A DNA stretch of 64,000 bases from CAZEAC01 sp964510065 (GTDB lineage: Bacteria > Bdellovibrionota_C > UBA2361 > CAIXSY01), in assembly GCA_964510065.1 (NCBI GenBank), contig CAZEAC010000013.1, positions 1-64,000 of the forward strand, given 5' to 3'. Positions 34,257 through 42,928 of the stretch are shown here, piece by piece; within the stretch, counting starts at the first letter, position 1; every line of letters starts with the position of its first letter. The notes beneath the pieces are model-generated. The model made no database searches. It saw only the letters and a program-made list of their open reading frames with translations, and had not been told where the DNA came from. Made by a program: the position numbers and the translations under genes.

Positions 34257-35333
34257 TCAATCTCTTTCTTTGTCTTCTTTCTTTATCTCTCGAGGGGCGA
34301 TCTTGTTGATTCGCTTAAGTAGATCAGGCAGTTTCTGTAGCGCGTAGCTACTTTTCTTCCAGGCCATCACCCGAACTGCGGGGTGACCCGCATAATCTCC
34401 CTTTTCAGGGATATCGTCGACGACGCCGCCCCGTCCGGCAACACGAACACCATCAGCGATAGTAATGTGGTCACCGACTCCGACTGAGCCGCCTAAAATG
34501 ACCTGATTGCCAATCTTACAGCTTCCGGCAATGCCAACCTGTCCACAGGCGATGCTATACGCGCCGATTTTTGTATTGTGTCCGACCTGTACGAGATTAT
34601 CGATCTTACTCTGAATGCCAATCCTGGTGGTACCCAAAGTGGCACGATCAATACAGGTATTTGCACCGATCTCTACACCACTATCAAGCACCACGGTTCC
34701 GACTTGCGGGATCTTCACAAGTTTTGCAGCGGCGCCATCTTTGGCGTCACTCGGGAAATAGCCAAAACCGTCCGCGCCAATAACAGCGCCGTTTTGAATG
34801 ATGTTGTCCGCTCCGAGGCGGGTACCTTCACGCAGCACTGCACCGGAATGAATCAGCGATCCCTTGCCGATCTGAACGTTTGGATAAATAACTACGTGCG
34901 GAAGAATCGTTACTTCATCTTCTATGCGGCAGTTTGGGCCTATGCTCACAAAGGCACCGATACGAACATTGCGGCCAATCTGTGCACTCGGATCAATGTC
35001 AGCCTTGGCGCTTATTCCCGGTGGAGCTTCCGTAGCCTTAATAAAGAGTGAGACTATCGAGACTAAAGCGGCAAGGGGATCTTTCACCGGCAAGAGCGCC
35101 GATTTTGTCTTGAACGATCGATAATCGTGATTAGCCGGCACGAACAGCGCGCTCACTTGGCTTTCTCCAAGGGTAGTTTCGAGGGTTGAACGCGAACCAT
35201 CTTTGACAAAGCTAAGTGCCTGAGGCTGGGGTTCGTCGAGGGAACAGATTGTCGAGATGTCTTGGTCGGCGAGGCCGATAATTTCAGCACCAACACGTTT
35301 GGCGATTTCTTTAAGCGGGATTGCAGCTGCCAT
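34257..35333 (-). CDS. lpxD: UDP-3-O-acylglucosamine N-acyltransferase LpxD
   Basis: LpxD adds the second acyl chain in lipid A synthesis. The 358-residue protein has the N-terminal uridine-binding domain (to about 105), then a left-handed beta-helix of hexapeptide repeats (for example IGRNVRIGAFVSIGPNCRI). Signature elements are GADGFGY (187-192 region), the lipid-pocket segment EIGANTCIDRATLG, and the catalytic His252 in QVGHNTKIG. A C-terminal helical tail is highly charged (INKIAPREIKKEDKERD). No obvious Shine-Dalgarno precedes the ATG. About 100 bases upstream lies a terminator-like hairpin with a promoter further up, so expression may be attenuated. In many proteobacteria lpxD clusters with fabZ-lpxA; here it is alone. 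Confidence 0.96.
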   Translation of the reverse strand: MAAAIPLKEIAKRVGAEIIGLADQDISTICSLDEPQPQALSFVKDGSRSTLETTLGESQVSALFVPANHDYRSFKTKSALLPVKDPLAALVSIVSLFIKATEAPPGISAKADIDPSAQIGRNVRIGAFVSIGPNCRIEDEVTILPHVVIYPNVQIGKGSLIHSGAVLREGTRLGADNIIQNGAVIGADGFGYFPSDAKDGAAAKLVKIPQVGTVVLDSGVEIGANTCIDRATLGTTRIGIQSKIDNLVQVGHNTKIGAYSIACGQVGIAGSCKIGNQVILGGSVGVGDHITIADGVRVAGRGGVVDDIPEKGDYAGHPAVRVMAWKKSSYALQKLPDLLKRINKIAPREIKKEDKERD

Positions 35334-35424
35334 GGGGAGAGAATAGCTGGCGGGTGGGGCTTAAGGCAAATCCGAGCTTTAATGGAAGACTGGTTAGGCT
35401 CCCGGCGATTTATCCGCTGAAAAT

Positions 35425-35555
35425 AAAAACGGCACTTACTCCCCATCGGGAGATAAGTGCCCCAGCGTCTTTGGACTAAGAACCCGGAAACAAGCCATAC
35501 GGGAAGCTAAGTGAAGGGGAGGGAAGACCCGCCTCCGAGGAAATCCAAATTCTAA
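35425..35555 (-). ncRNA. Candidate small RNA or attenuated leader upstream of lpxD
   Basis: From the predicted promoter, a transcript of about 130 bases would end at the strong terminator. It can fold with gtctt/aagac enclosing cccg/cggg. The upstream cactta and ctcccc (35507-35521 region) could also pair with the taagtg and ggggag of the terminator's 3' arm, giving a possible anti-terminator. A 20-codon ORF (35498 to 35436; begins MACFRVLSP) has its stop inside the terminator stem, as in peptide-type attenuators, but it lacks a ribosome site. It is either an lpxD attenuator or an independent small RNA; no known family is recognised. Confidence 0.5.
35431..35461 (-). terminator. Intrinsic terminator ahead of lpxD
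   Basis: On the minus strand ggcacttatctccc pairs with ggggagtaagtgcc (one bulge, 3-4 base loop) and is followed by gtttttatttt. This is the clearest rho-independent terminator in the window and it lies about 100 bases before the lpxD start. Confidence 0.85.
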
Positions 35556-35560
35556 AATTA

Positions 35561-35589
35561 ATTATCGAGCATAACGTCATACCGGTCAA
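35561..35589 (-). promoter_or_regulatory. Predicted sigma70 promoter reading toward lpxD
   Basis: On the minus strand TTGACC (35589-35584) and GATAAT (35566-35561) are separated by 17 bases, close to consensus. Transcription would start near 35554. Confidence 0.6.
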
Positions 35590-35631
35590 TAGAACGTTGC
35601 TAAAAATTTTAATTATTCCAATCGTTTACGC

Positions 35632-35658
35632 AATTTTCGTAAAGCCTCTACGAAAATT
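35632..35658. repeat. 10-bp dyad aattttcgta/tacgaaaatt
   Basis: A perfect 10-base inverted repeat with a 7-base spacer lies between the lpxD-side promoter and the fcl start. It could be an operator for either gene or a weak terminator; no regulator is identified. Confidence 0.5.
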
Positions 35659-35726
35659 TGTCGATCTTTGATTTGGGCCCGGGCTCTAAGCCGTGAGCAG
35701 GCATCTTAAAACTTACAGGCATTTAC

Positions 35727-36719
35727 ATGCAGAAACCTACGCCCACGAGCAAAATTTGGGTCGCTGGCCACCGCGGACTTGTTGGGTCGGCGATAGTACG
35801 AAACTTGCTTAAGCAGGGCTTTGGCAACATCATTACTCGCACGCGCGAAGAGCTTGATCTGCTCGATCAAAAGGCGGTGCATGAATTCGTTCGCGAGCAG
35901 CGTATCGAATATATCTATCTCGCAGCGGCGAAAGTCGGTGGCATTTTGTACAATCAGAAATATCAGGCTGACTTTCTTTATGAAAATATTGTAATTGCCG
36001 CCAATGTAATTCACGCCGCGGCAGTGCACGGCGTCGAAAAGCTTCTCTATCTTGGAAGCTCATGTATTTACCCAAAATTTGCCGAGCAGCCGATTCGTGA
36101 ATCTAGCCTTTTGAGCGGAGCGCTCGAGGCAAGCAACGAAGGTTACGCCCTTGCGAAAATTGCAGGTCTCAAAATGTGCGAAAAGTACCAGACACAGTAC
36201 GGCAAGCGCTTCATTTCGGCGATGCCGACTAATCTCTATGGCCCAGGGGATAATTTTCACCCTGAACATTCGCACGTCATTCCAGGAATGATGCGCCGAT
36301 TCCACACGGCAAAAGAATCCGGGGAAAACTCAGTCACCATTTGGGGTTCGGGGACGCCACGGCGCGAGTTTCTCTTTGTCGACGATCTCGCCGAGGCATT
36401 GTTGGTGTTGATGCAACGATATGAGGATCGAGATACGATTAATGTTGGTACTGGTGTTGATTGTTCGATACTTGAGCTTGCCGAGATCATGAAAGATGTA
36501 GTCGGTTTCAGAGGGAGCATTCTTCTCGATCGCTCGAAGCCCGATGGCACTCCGCGCAAAGTTCTTGATGTGAGCTGTATGCGTGCGCTTGGCTGGAGCC
36601 CGCGTGTTTCTCTTCGCGAGGGTTTACAGCGATCCTATCGCTGGGCGCTTGAACATGGCGTCTTCAATCCTGAAGCTCAGGACAGTGTGGCGCAGGCGAC
36701 GAGCGGCCCACGTTTGTAA
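35727..36719 (+). CDS. fcl: GDP-L-fucose synthase
   Basis: This enzyme epimerises and reduces GDP-4-keto-6-deoxymannose to GDP-L-fucose, a precursor for surface glycans. The 330-residue SDR-type protein has the NADP motif GHRGLVGSA (typical of Fcl/WcaG), LAAAKVGGI, the LGSSCIYP strand, catalytic Tyr and Lys in GYALAKIAG, and TNLYGPGDNFHPEHSHVIP, which is almost family consensus. The C-terminal extension (about the last 20 residues) is not conserved. The partner gmd (GDP-mannose dehydratase) is not in the window. It is followed by the PhoD-like gene, whose frame opens within it. Confidence 0.95.
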   Translation: MQKPTPTSKIWVAGHRGLVGSAIVRNLLKQGFGNIITRTREELDLLDQKAVHEFVREQRIEYIYLAAAKVGGILYNQKYQADFLYENIVIAANVIHAAAVHGVEKLLYLGSSCIYPKFAEQPIRESSLLSGALEASNEGYALAKIAGLKMCEKYQTQYGKRFISAMPTNLYGPGDNFHPEHSHVIPGMMRRFHTAKESGENSVTIWGSGTPRREFLFVDDLAEALLVLMQRYEDRDTINVGTGVDCSILELAEIMKDVVGFRGSILLDRSKPDGTPRKVLDVSCMRALGWSPRVSLREGLQRSYRWALEHGVFNPEAQDSVAQATSGPRL

Positions 36720-36771
36720 TTATTTAATTGATAATATTGTTGTCATAGAGCTTTTGCCTTACCCTAAGAGA

Positions 36772-37824
36772 ATGTCTCGAAAGACGGTTCGAACTCTTGT
36801 TCTCGCGTCGCTGCTTATCTTCAGCTGTGGGATCTCACCAAGCAATTCAGGTGAAATAATCACCGCTGGCCCAGGCCGAATCTCCAAGATTGCTTTCGGT
36901 TCTTGTCTACATCAATCCAAACCGCAGCCAGTTTGGAAGGGGATTGAACGGTTTAATCCCGAGCTGTTTATTATGATGGGCGACAACGTCTATCCGGCCA
37001 GGGAAGATCTCAAAGGTCTTCGCGCCGCGTATGAGATTCAGAGTCGCCAACCATACCTTCAATCTCTCCTAAATCAAGGAAAGCTTATCGGCACCTGGGA
37101 CGATCACGATTACGGGAAAAATGACGCGGGACGCGAGCTGCCTTTTGCTGCCGAGTCGAAGCAGCTCTTCCTCGATTTTTTCAAGGTTCCCGCGGGCGAT
37201 CCGATTCGTACACGAGAAGGTGTATACCGAGACTTCCTTTATGGCGGCCCAGGTTACCGAACGCAGCTGCTGCTCCTCGACCTTCGAAGCTTTCGAGATC
37301 CCTTGCTTCGGCGAAGTACGACGGCTCCCGGGGAGACCGGATATCTGCCGCACCCAAAACGGGGCCCCACAATACTTGGTTCAGCTCAGTGGAAGTGGTT
37401 TGAAGAGGCGATGAACAACGACACCGAGCTTCGAATCGTCGTGTCGAGTTTCCCAGTACTCACAGGTGATACCCGTAAGGAGTCATGGGGCGATTTTCCT
37501 TTCGAAAGAGAGAGGCTTCTCGAGGCTATAGCCAAAAACCCGGCAAAAGTGACGCTTATTCTCAGTGGCGATCGTCATCGTGGCGAGATCTCGCGAATCG
37601 ACGGCATCTTCGCCCATCCACTCTACGATATTACTTCGAGCTCACTTAATGTTTCGACTAAACGGCGCGAGGAGCCAAATCGCTATCGCTCGGGTGAGTT
37701 GATTGTTCAGGACAATTTCGGGACGCTCGAAGTTGATTGGAAAAAGTACCGTCCAGTAGTAAGAGCGTCTTTGCGCACGATAAGTGGGGAGCCCGCACGG
37801 GACGTGCAAATTTCGCCGCCGTAG
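36772..37824 (+). CDS. PhoD-like metallophosphatase, probable lipoprotein
   Basis: A 350-residue member of the alkaline phosphatase D/metallophosphatase family. The N-terminus MSRKTVRTLVLASLLIFSCG has a lipobox-like IFSC. The catalytic domain begins IAFGSCLHQ and has the metal motifs MMGDNVY, GTWDDHDYG (D-x-x-D-YG is diagnostic) and LSGDRHRGE. Likely a membrane-anchored phosphodiesterase or phosphatase facing the periplasm. ATG 36772 is preferred because the longer frame overlaps fcl and would bury the signal sequence. The gap to fcl is 52 bases. Confidence 0.88.
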   Translation: MSRKTVRTLVLASLLIFSCGISPSNSGEIITAGPGRISKIAFGSCLHQSKPQPVWKGIERFNPELFIMMGDNVYPAREDLKGLRAAYEIQSRQPYLQSLLNQGKLIGTWDDHDYGKNDAGRELPFAAESKQLFLDFFKVPAGDPIRTREGVYRDFLYGGPGYRTQLLLLDLRSFRDPLLRRSTTAPGETGYLPHPKRGPTILGSAQWKWFEEAMNNDTELRIVVSSFPVLTGDTRKESWGDFPFERERLLEAIAKNPAKVTLILSGDRHRGEISRIDGIFAHPLYDITSSSLNVSTKRREEPNRYRSGELIVQDNFGTLEVDWKKYRPVVRASLRTISGEPARDVQISPP

Positions 37825-37886
37825 TCTAAATCCGCTCTTCGTAGTTGTTCAGCTTTCTTCGCTTCAGCGAGCTCTTGAGACCTCGG

Positions 37887-38978
37887 CTAATCGTCATCCG
37901 GCGGGCTTGGCGGCCTTGGTGGATTATTTATAAGAAGTCGCGCACGCTGGTAGTAAGGAGAATCTTCGTCAACGTAATATGGCCGTCCTTTGTGCTTCCT
38001 GTCCGGCAGCCAGAAAGGAAGCTCGCTATGGTTTTCGGCCCAGGACTGGAGACTACGAGCATGTAGCCGTAGTAGCTGGGCATTCTTAGGGAGATTATCT
38101 TCATCAATAGTCGTCGCCTCAATTTTCGAGAGAGTCTCGACGGTGAGATCGGAAATCAACGTCTGCATTTTACCGAGAAGGGCGACTGTCTTGGCAACTC
38201 GTGAGTGGATTGTGGCAAAACTGACGGGCTCGGAGCTCATTGTAAGAAGTTTCTGCTCATTATCGAGCGCAACGAGCAGCTCCTGTTTTCGATCGCTCCA
38301 TGTGTTTCGATCACCGGATAACGACGCAAAGCGCTCGATTCTCCGCGCTAAGACCTGCCACCGTGTTCCGTATTCAATTGCACGCGCGACTTCAACGCCA
38401 GGTTTGATAAGACCGATATCGCTGCCAATGGCGATTTCAAAGGGCATCAGCTGAAGCTTTATCTGAGACAGATCATCGGGAGTAAGACGACCCATTTTTA
38501 TATTTTCGGCGCAAGTAATGAGGCGTCGGGAAAGCTGCTCCTGTTGACTCGGGACTTCGCTAAAAGTAACTCTAGCGAGAGCCTGAGCCGCCGCGAGCAT
38601 AGCCCGGCTTACCTTTGTGGTCTTGTTTGTCGCAATAGTAACGAAGGTACTTTCAAGATAGACAGTCCGATTCAGCTCCGAAAGCTCTAATTTTAAAGCA
38701 AGAAAAGCCGCCTGAACTTCGCGAAGATTCTTAAATTTAGCTTCGAGTTCATGAAGCGCTATCCCGGTACCGCGATCTTCTTGTGAAAAAGAGTCGCCAA
38801 TCCGCTGTAAAACGTCTCTCGCTTGCTGGTTTACATTTTGCGAAGGCTCTTCTCGCGAGCAGCCGATTTCCGAGAGGCCAAGCAGTGCTGCCATACCGAA
38901 GGTGGCGCCGCGAATGCTGGCTCGTTGAAGCGTGTCTCGGTTAAGACCGGCGAGAAGCGAGTGTAGTTTCGAACTCAT
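37887..38978 (-). CDS. Hypothetical exported helical protein, possible lipoprotein
   Basis: A 363-residue protein I do not recognise. A hydrophobic segment after a long N region (ATFGMAALLGLSEIGCSREEPS) ends in SEIGC, a plausible lipobox. The remainder is helical, with Leu/Glu/Ala heptad-like stretches (about 70-160 and 230-300). The extreme C-terminus is Pro/Asp-rich (NNPPRPPSPPDDD). Convergent with the PhoD-like gene. No functional motif. Confidence 0.6.
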   Translation of the reverse strand: MSSKLHSLLAGLNRDTLQRASIRGATFGMAALLGLSEIGCSREEPSQNVNQQARDVLQRIGDSFSQEDRGTGIALHELEAKFKNLREVQAAFLALKLELSELNRTVYLESTFVTIATNKTTKVSRAMLAAAQALARVTFSEVPSQQEQLSRRLITCAENIKMGRLTPDDLSQIKLQLMPFEIAIGSDIGLIKPGVEVARAIEYGTRWQVLARRIERFASLSGDRNTWSDRKQELLVALDNEQKLLTMSSEPVSFATIHSRVAKTVALLGKMQTLISDLTVETLSKIEATTIDEDNLPKNAQLLRLHARSLQSWAENHSELPFWLPDRKHKGRPYYVDEDSPYYQRARLLINNPPRPPSPPDDD

Positions 38979-39096
38979 TAAGGTAACTGTAGCAGAAGCT
39001 CGGCCGCTAAGCTAACCGCGGGCACAATCTGTGGGCCGATAGAAGGCAATTGGTTCCACTTTAATTTTGAGCTACCCTTAACCCACTTAGCAGGGC

Positions 39097-39879
39097 CTAT
39101 ACCACGTTCAAGTTGTCGGCACTGCTTTCTAATTTTCCCGAATGTTTTAAATGCCGGATGGTGAGATACATCGCGGCGACAGCCAGTAAGAAAGCGGCTG
39201 ACCACACGATTCTCGCATTAGTCGTCCTATAGCTATTCAAATAGTAGCTTTTCCAAAACAGCAGGACCAGAATGCCGGAGAGAGTACCGCAAAGGGTTCC
39301 ATATTCTTTTCTTAAAACTTTTTTCCAATCGTAGTGGTAGCCTTTAAGAGATTCTCCGATACCGCTTAGATTTGGAAGGAAGCGTGGAACCTCGTTGCAG
39401 TAACTAGCGTACTGATCGCCAAATTTCTTGACTAGGAAGGACTCTTCCGCAGCAACAATAGAAATGTATACGAAAAGAAAGAACGGCAGAATGATGACGT
39501 AAGCCCAGACTGAATCATAAATCATGCAGATACCCAGGGCGATTAGAAAGTTTCCCACATACATCGGATTTCTACTGTGCGCATATATGCCCGCCCTTAC
39601 CAGGTCGTCGGCATACACTTTTTTCTGGCGTCCGCCCCGAACAATGTAGGCAAAGCCAATGACAAAAAGTCGTATGGCGCAACCGAGAAGAGCAATAGCT
39701 ATTCCAACATAGGTGAGAAGACTATCTACGCTCGGATTGATTAGAATTCCTGGCCTCAGGCCTATAAATACAACAGCGAAAATAATTGGAAATATCGCAT
39801 TTCTAAAGCGAAAGAAAAAATTTCCCGCTTTGATTATGCTTTGCGGCCACGAAACTACGCGTGAAGCAGAATTATTCAT
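39097..39879 (-). CDS. Isoprenylcysteine carboxyl methyltransferase-like membrane protein
   Basis: A 260-residue protein with six or seven hydrophobic helices. The central motif AGIYAHSRNPMYVGNFLIALG, followed by AAEESFLVKKFGDQYASYCNEVPRFLP, is the SAM-binding signature of the ICMT/PEMT-like family (R-x-P-x-Y-x-G, E-E-x-x-L, and Y-x-x-Y-x-x-x-V-P-R). Two additional C-terminal helices (LSGILVLLFWKSYYL and AAFLLAVAAMYLTI) go beyond the usual bacterial length. Membrane methylation of an unknown small molecule or lipid is likely. A CmoA-like gene lies upstream on the same strand with a 31-base gap. Confidence 0.78.
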   Translation of the reverse strand: MNNSASRVVSWPQSIIKAGNFFFRFRNAIFPIIFAVVFIGLRPGILINPSVDSLLTYVGIAIALLGCAIRLFVIGFAYIVRGGRQKKVYADDLVRAGIYAHSRNPMYVGNFLIALGICMIYDSVWAYVIILPFFLFVYISIVAAEESFLVKKFGDQYASYCNEVPRFLPNLSGIGESLKGYHYDWKKVLRKEYGTLCGTLSGILVLLFWKSYYLNSYRTTNARIVWSAAFLLAVAAMYLTIRHLKHSGKLESSADNLNVV

Positions 39880-39910
39880 TGTCTCACTCTTGTTCTACAA
39901 ATCATAGTAA

Positions 39911-40648
39911 TTATTTAATGGCGAGAATGCCCTCAAAGCAAACATACTTCATAATAGATAGCGTATCCTGGAAGCCAGCGCGCTTAAGATAGCCGTTGTT
40001 GGCGTCACTGGTGTAAGGCTCTAAAACCCCTCGTAAGCTCCGAGATTTAGAGAGGATCTCGTCGTCGGAGAATCCCTGGCTTTTCTTGTAGTCATCGTAG
40101 AGAGCTGTCGCCATATCCTGGAAGCGGGCATCTGGCGCGCGCACTTTTTCGAAGAGCAGAAAAGCCCCGCCCCAATTGAGACTCTCATAAATCTTATTAT
40201 AAAGCGCCTGGCGAAAGCGCGGAGGGATAAACTGAATAGTATAATAAGCGACAATAAAGTCGGCATTTTCCATATGCACTTGATTAATGTCTTGCACCAG
40301 AAGCTCAATGTTATTGAGGCCTACGGCGTGTTCGCGCGCCTTGGCGATCATATTTTCTTCGACATCAAATCCGATCCAACGCACATTTGATTTGTGTGAG
40401 TTGTAGTGAGCCAGTTTACTTATGAGCTCGCCAGTAGACACTCCAAGTTCGTAACAGGTGCTGTCATTGTGCACAAAAAAATCACTAATTTGGCAGATAA
40501 GATTATGTCCTATTTCATAGAGCGGCACCGATCGTTTGATGTGCGACACAAAAGTGTCGGCTGTAGTTCCGCCGAATGACCAGTTGGAACGCATCGCTAC
40601 TATATTGTCACCGACAAGCTTTGCCGCTGTGTTTTGCGAATCTGACAT
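39911..40648 (-). CDS. CmoA-like SAM-dependent enzyme (carboxy-SAM synthase family)
   Basis: A 245-residue class I methyltransferase-fold protein. CmoA landmarks are NWSFGGTTADTFVSHIKRSVPLYE at the start, SAM motif YELGVSTGELI, YTIQFIPPRFRQALYNKIYESLNWGGAFLLFEKV, and the tail LYDDYKKSQGFSDDEILSKSRSLRGVLEP. True CmoA turns prephenate and SAM into carboxy-SAM for wobble-uridine modification and is usually next to cmoB, which is absent here. It may instead be a specialised paralogue working with the neighbouring ICMT-like gene. Confidence 0.72.
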   Translation of the reverse strand: MSDSQNTAAKLVGDNIVAMRSNWSFGGTTADTFVSHIKRSVPLYEIGHNLICQISDFFVHNDSTCYELGVSTGELISKLAHYNSHKSNVRWIGFDVEENMIAKAREHAVGLNNIELLVQDINQVHMENADFIVAYYTIQFIPPRFRQALYNKIYESLNWGGAFLLFEKVRAPDARFQDMATALYDDYKKSQGFSDDEILSKSRSLRGVLEPYTSDANNGYLKRAGFQDTLSIMKYVCFEGILAIK

Positions 40649-40815
40649 TATTTTTTTGCTCCGATCATAGATTATAAGGGAGATATCCGGCTAAGGTTTG
40701 ACAGTAGCACACGGCTAAACTGTTGGGTAGCAAAGGCCATTGAGCTTTGAATTAATCGCTTAGACACCCCGTTTAAAACACCACCCAGCGCTTCGTAGTA
40801 TAACGGTTTTCGCGC

Positions 40816-42603
40816 TCAGTCCAAATTCTTAAGTTGTGCTATTGCCGAGGTAATATCAGCGATCGCGTTCTTGTTTTTCTTCGATTCGAGCAGGGTATTT
40901 AGCTCCTCTTGGATAGCAGATCGTTCGGTGTCTTTGACGTCTTCGGCAAATACCCGCAAACAGAGAAATCGTGAACGGTGTGGACTTTGTGCGGCTATGT
41001 GAAGTTTGGCCAGTTCTTCGCGTACGTACGGGTGAGTTCTCTGACTATTGTTAAGCGCATAGAGCAAGTTGAGCTTTACTCCCTGGCGGATGTCGACAGT
41101 TGCTTCTGTGCTGTGTTCGGCATAGTCGTCGAGAGCGCGAAGCCAAGGAATAAGTCGAATCTTGCGGCCAAATTCGCTCGCTACTGATACTGATCCTGCA
41201 GAAACTGGAACGAGTCTGTCAGTAAAAAGCGCTGCCCCAAATTTGAATGCTCCTGCGCGATATGCCCGGTTGAGGCAGTAGAAAGTCGCCGGTAGCGGAA
41301 TTGAGATGCCGCAATCCCGCGCAATTTCATAGGCACTTCGCACCAATTTAAAGCCGCGTTGGCTTGCCGCGACTATGCAGTAGGTAGCTAGTACCCGTGC
41401 CCCATAGTCGGCAGCAACTCGCGGCTGGCGCTCAAAGGTGTCTTTAAGAATCTTTAAGGTCCGATAAAAACCTAGGTCGGACATCCGATCGTATAAGAAT
41501 CGCGATTCATGCAACGGAGTCTCGATCCCCAACTCGCGGCACTTAAGGATCGAAATCAGTCCTTTGACGGGCGAGCACTTCTCAACGTAATGATCGCGAA
41601 CTGCGACGAGCTGTTCGCTGGAGATCTCTTGCAGCTGGTTAATGTTCGCCGATTGAAGCACGAAATATTTCTGCTTGATTCCTAGGCGTTCGAAGTTGGG
41701 AGCGATCTTTGATGCAAAAATTTCCGAGTCGAGCGGTAATCCGTCTTCAAGTCTTGCTAAATGTGGAAGCAGCTCTTCCGCGCCCCGAGCCTGTCGGTGC
41801 GTGAGATCTTGCGTCGGCGTGCTCGAGACACTTGGCAGAAAAGCACACGAAGCTCTGCCTTGTGACCAGAGGCTAAGCTGCTGTATTCCTTCGAAGCTAA
41901 ACCAACTTGAATCTGATAGAGAAGCGCACGGTTGGCCGGCATGCTCCAAGGCGGGACGCAATATTTGTGCGGCTCGTTCCGGGTCGATGGGCTGAAATGC
42001 TACGGCGAGGGCCACACGGATTGCGCAGGGGAGGTTGTGTGTGGCTCGATTGGCATGCCACCAGTCAAGCAGTGCCTCGAGGCCGGGACGGAGCTCTGGA
42101 TTCTTTAGCGATGATTGCATGTGTTGGAAGTTCGCCCGATTCGACGTGGCGAAGCGCAGTAAGTCGCCCAACAGTTCGGTGAGATCCGCCACGGGGGAGT
42201 TGGTAAATGTGAGATTTTTGGCGCCGACTTCCAAAATCGTTTGGAGCAGCACGGCGTGCCCCAGGGTCATGGAGCGCAAACTTCCCGAAGTAATTGCTGC
42301 GCTCAGCGGAGAGCCGCATCGTGGCCTTTGTTCCAAGCACGAGGCAGCGAGCTGTAACCTTGTCGAATCTATAAAGCTTGAATAATGAAGTTTTTGAACG
42401 ACACTCTCGAGGAGACGAAGCGCTGCGCGCTCATTGGCCGGAGTCGACACTGACTGCACTGCATGGTGGAAAAGGTGCTTTAAAACCTGGCGGTGATTCT
42501 TTATCGGATCGGCCTTCCATAGCTCAGTTGCCAAGGCAAGGTGATCGATCTTGCAGTCTTTAGGCGTATTCGCACCTGTCCGAATTTCCTTAATTTCACT
42601 CAT
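40816..42603 (-). CDS. Large soluble protein of unknown function (595 residues)
   Basis: I do not recognise this protein. No signal peptide or membrane segment is visible. It is helical throughout, with short amphipathic helix pairs (VLKHLFHHAVQSV, YGARVLATYCIVAASQRGF, FYCLNRAYRAGAFKFGAALF), suggesting an alpha-solenoid. The C-terminus has TERSAIQEELNTLLESKKNKNAIADI. ATG 42603 is chosen over an upstream GTG at 42618 because aggtg lies about 12 bases ahead. It is a neighbour of another large unknown gene on the same strand, separated by a MITE-like element. Confidence 0.6.
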   Translation of the reverse strand: MSEIKEIRTGANTPKDCKIDHLALATELWKADPIKNHRQVLKHLFHHAVQSVSTPANERAALRLLESVVQKLHYSSFIDSTRLQLAASCLEQRPRCGSPLSAAITSGSLRSMTLGHAVLLQTILEVGAKNLTFTNSPVADLTELLGDLLRFATSNRANFQHMQSSLKNPELRPGLEALLDWWHANRATHNLPCAIRVALAVAFQPIDPERAAQILRPALEHAGQPCASLSDSSWFSFEGIQQLSLWSQGRASCAFLPSVSSTPTQDLTHRQARGAEELLPHLARLEDGLPLDSEIFASKIAPNFERLGIKQKYFVLQSANINQLQEISSEQLVAVRDHYVEKCSPVKGLISILKCRELGIETPLHESRFLYDRMSDLGFYRTLKILKDTFERQPRVAADYGARVLATYCIVAASQRGFKLVRSAYEIARDCGISIPLPATFYCLNRAYRAGAFKFGAALFTDRLVPVSAGSVSVASEFGRKIRLIPWLRALDDYAEHSTEATVDIRQGVKLNLLYALNNSQRTHPYVREELAKLHIAAQSPHRSRFLCLRVFAEDVKDTERSAIQEELNTLLESKKNKNAIADITSAIAQLKNLD

Positions 42604-42928
42604 GTGCGCCCGTATCACCTAACAAAGAGCCGTATAGGCAGTTATGGCGAACTCATACTTTTAGGGAACCTCTGAAAAACTAGGCGTTTTGAATCGGTTG
42701 GAATTCCGAATGAAGTTAGCGAGAAAAAATGCGGGGGAAAACGGAGGATTAGCAGGGCTATTTCGAGGATTATCCCGGCATGTCTTCCTGCAAAGATCGC
42801 CGAAAGGCCAACGAAGAAGAAATGCATAGTCTTTTTGAGGCTCTTTAGGTTGCCTTACGTTTACGAAGCTCACTAGAAAGACTCTTGAAGAAATGATCCG
42901 AGGCTCGCCGTAATCTGCTGCTCAAGTG
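42604..42928. other. Intergenic region carrying MITE-like copy 2
   Basis: A 325-base gap between two minus-strand genes. Most of it (42664-42854) is the second MITE-like element; the rest should hold the promoter of the 40816-42603 gene. Confidence 0.6.
42664..42854. mobile_element. MITE-like element, copy 2 (diverged)
   Basis: About 190 bases with imperfect terminal inverted repeats (gggaacctctgaaaaact on the left; the complement of a related sequence on the right). Its centre contains tagcagggctatt and gaggatt, also present (inverted) in the centre of 30976-31157. The shared terminal pattern gggaa-n-ctctga-nn-aa-n-tagg makes common origin likely. Ends are approximate. No ORF of note. Confidence 0.6.

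Larger units (their letters stand above)
35334..35726. other. Divergent intergenic region between lpxD and GDP-fucose synthase gene
   Basis: A 393-base region. On the minus strand it contains a promoter (35561-35589), a structured transcript and a terminator (35431-35461) ahead of lpxD. A 10-base dyad (35632-35658) lies between that promoter and the plus-strand fcl gene. No ORF other than a 20-codon one (35436-35498, minus). Confidence 0.7.

Noticed and set aside
35499..35560. 6S RNA or SRP RNA as identity for the lpxD-upstream transcript.
   Set aside because: It is too short for 6S and lacks a closed terminal stem with a central bubble; the SRP core (GGAAGCAGCC-like) is absent.
34257..36719. 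lpxD and fcl as one operon.
   Set aside because: They are on opposite strands and diverge; they only share a regulatory region.
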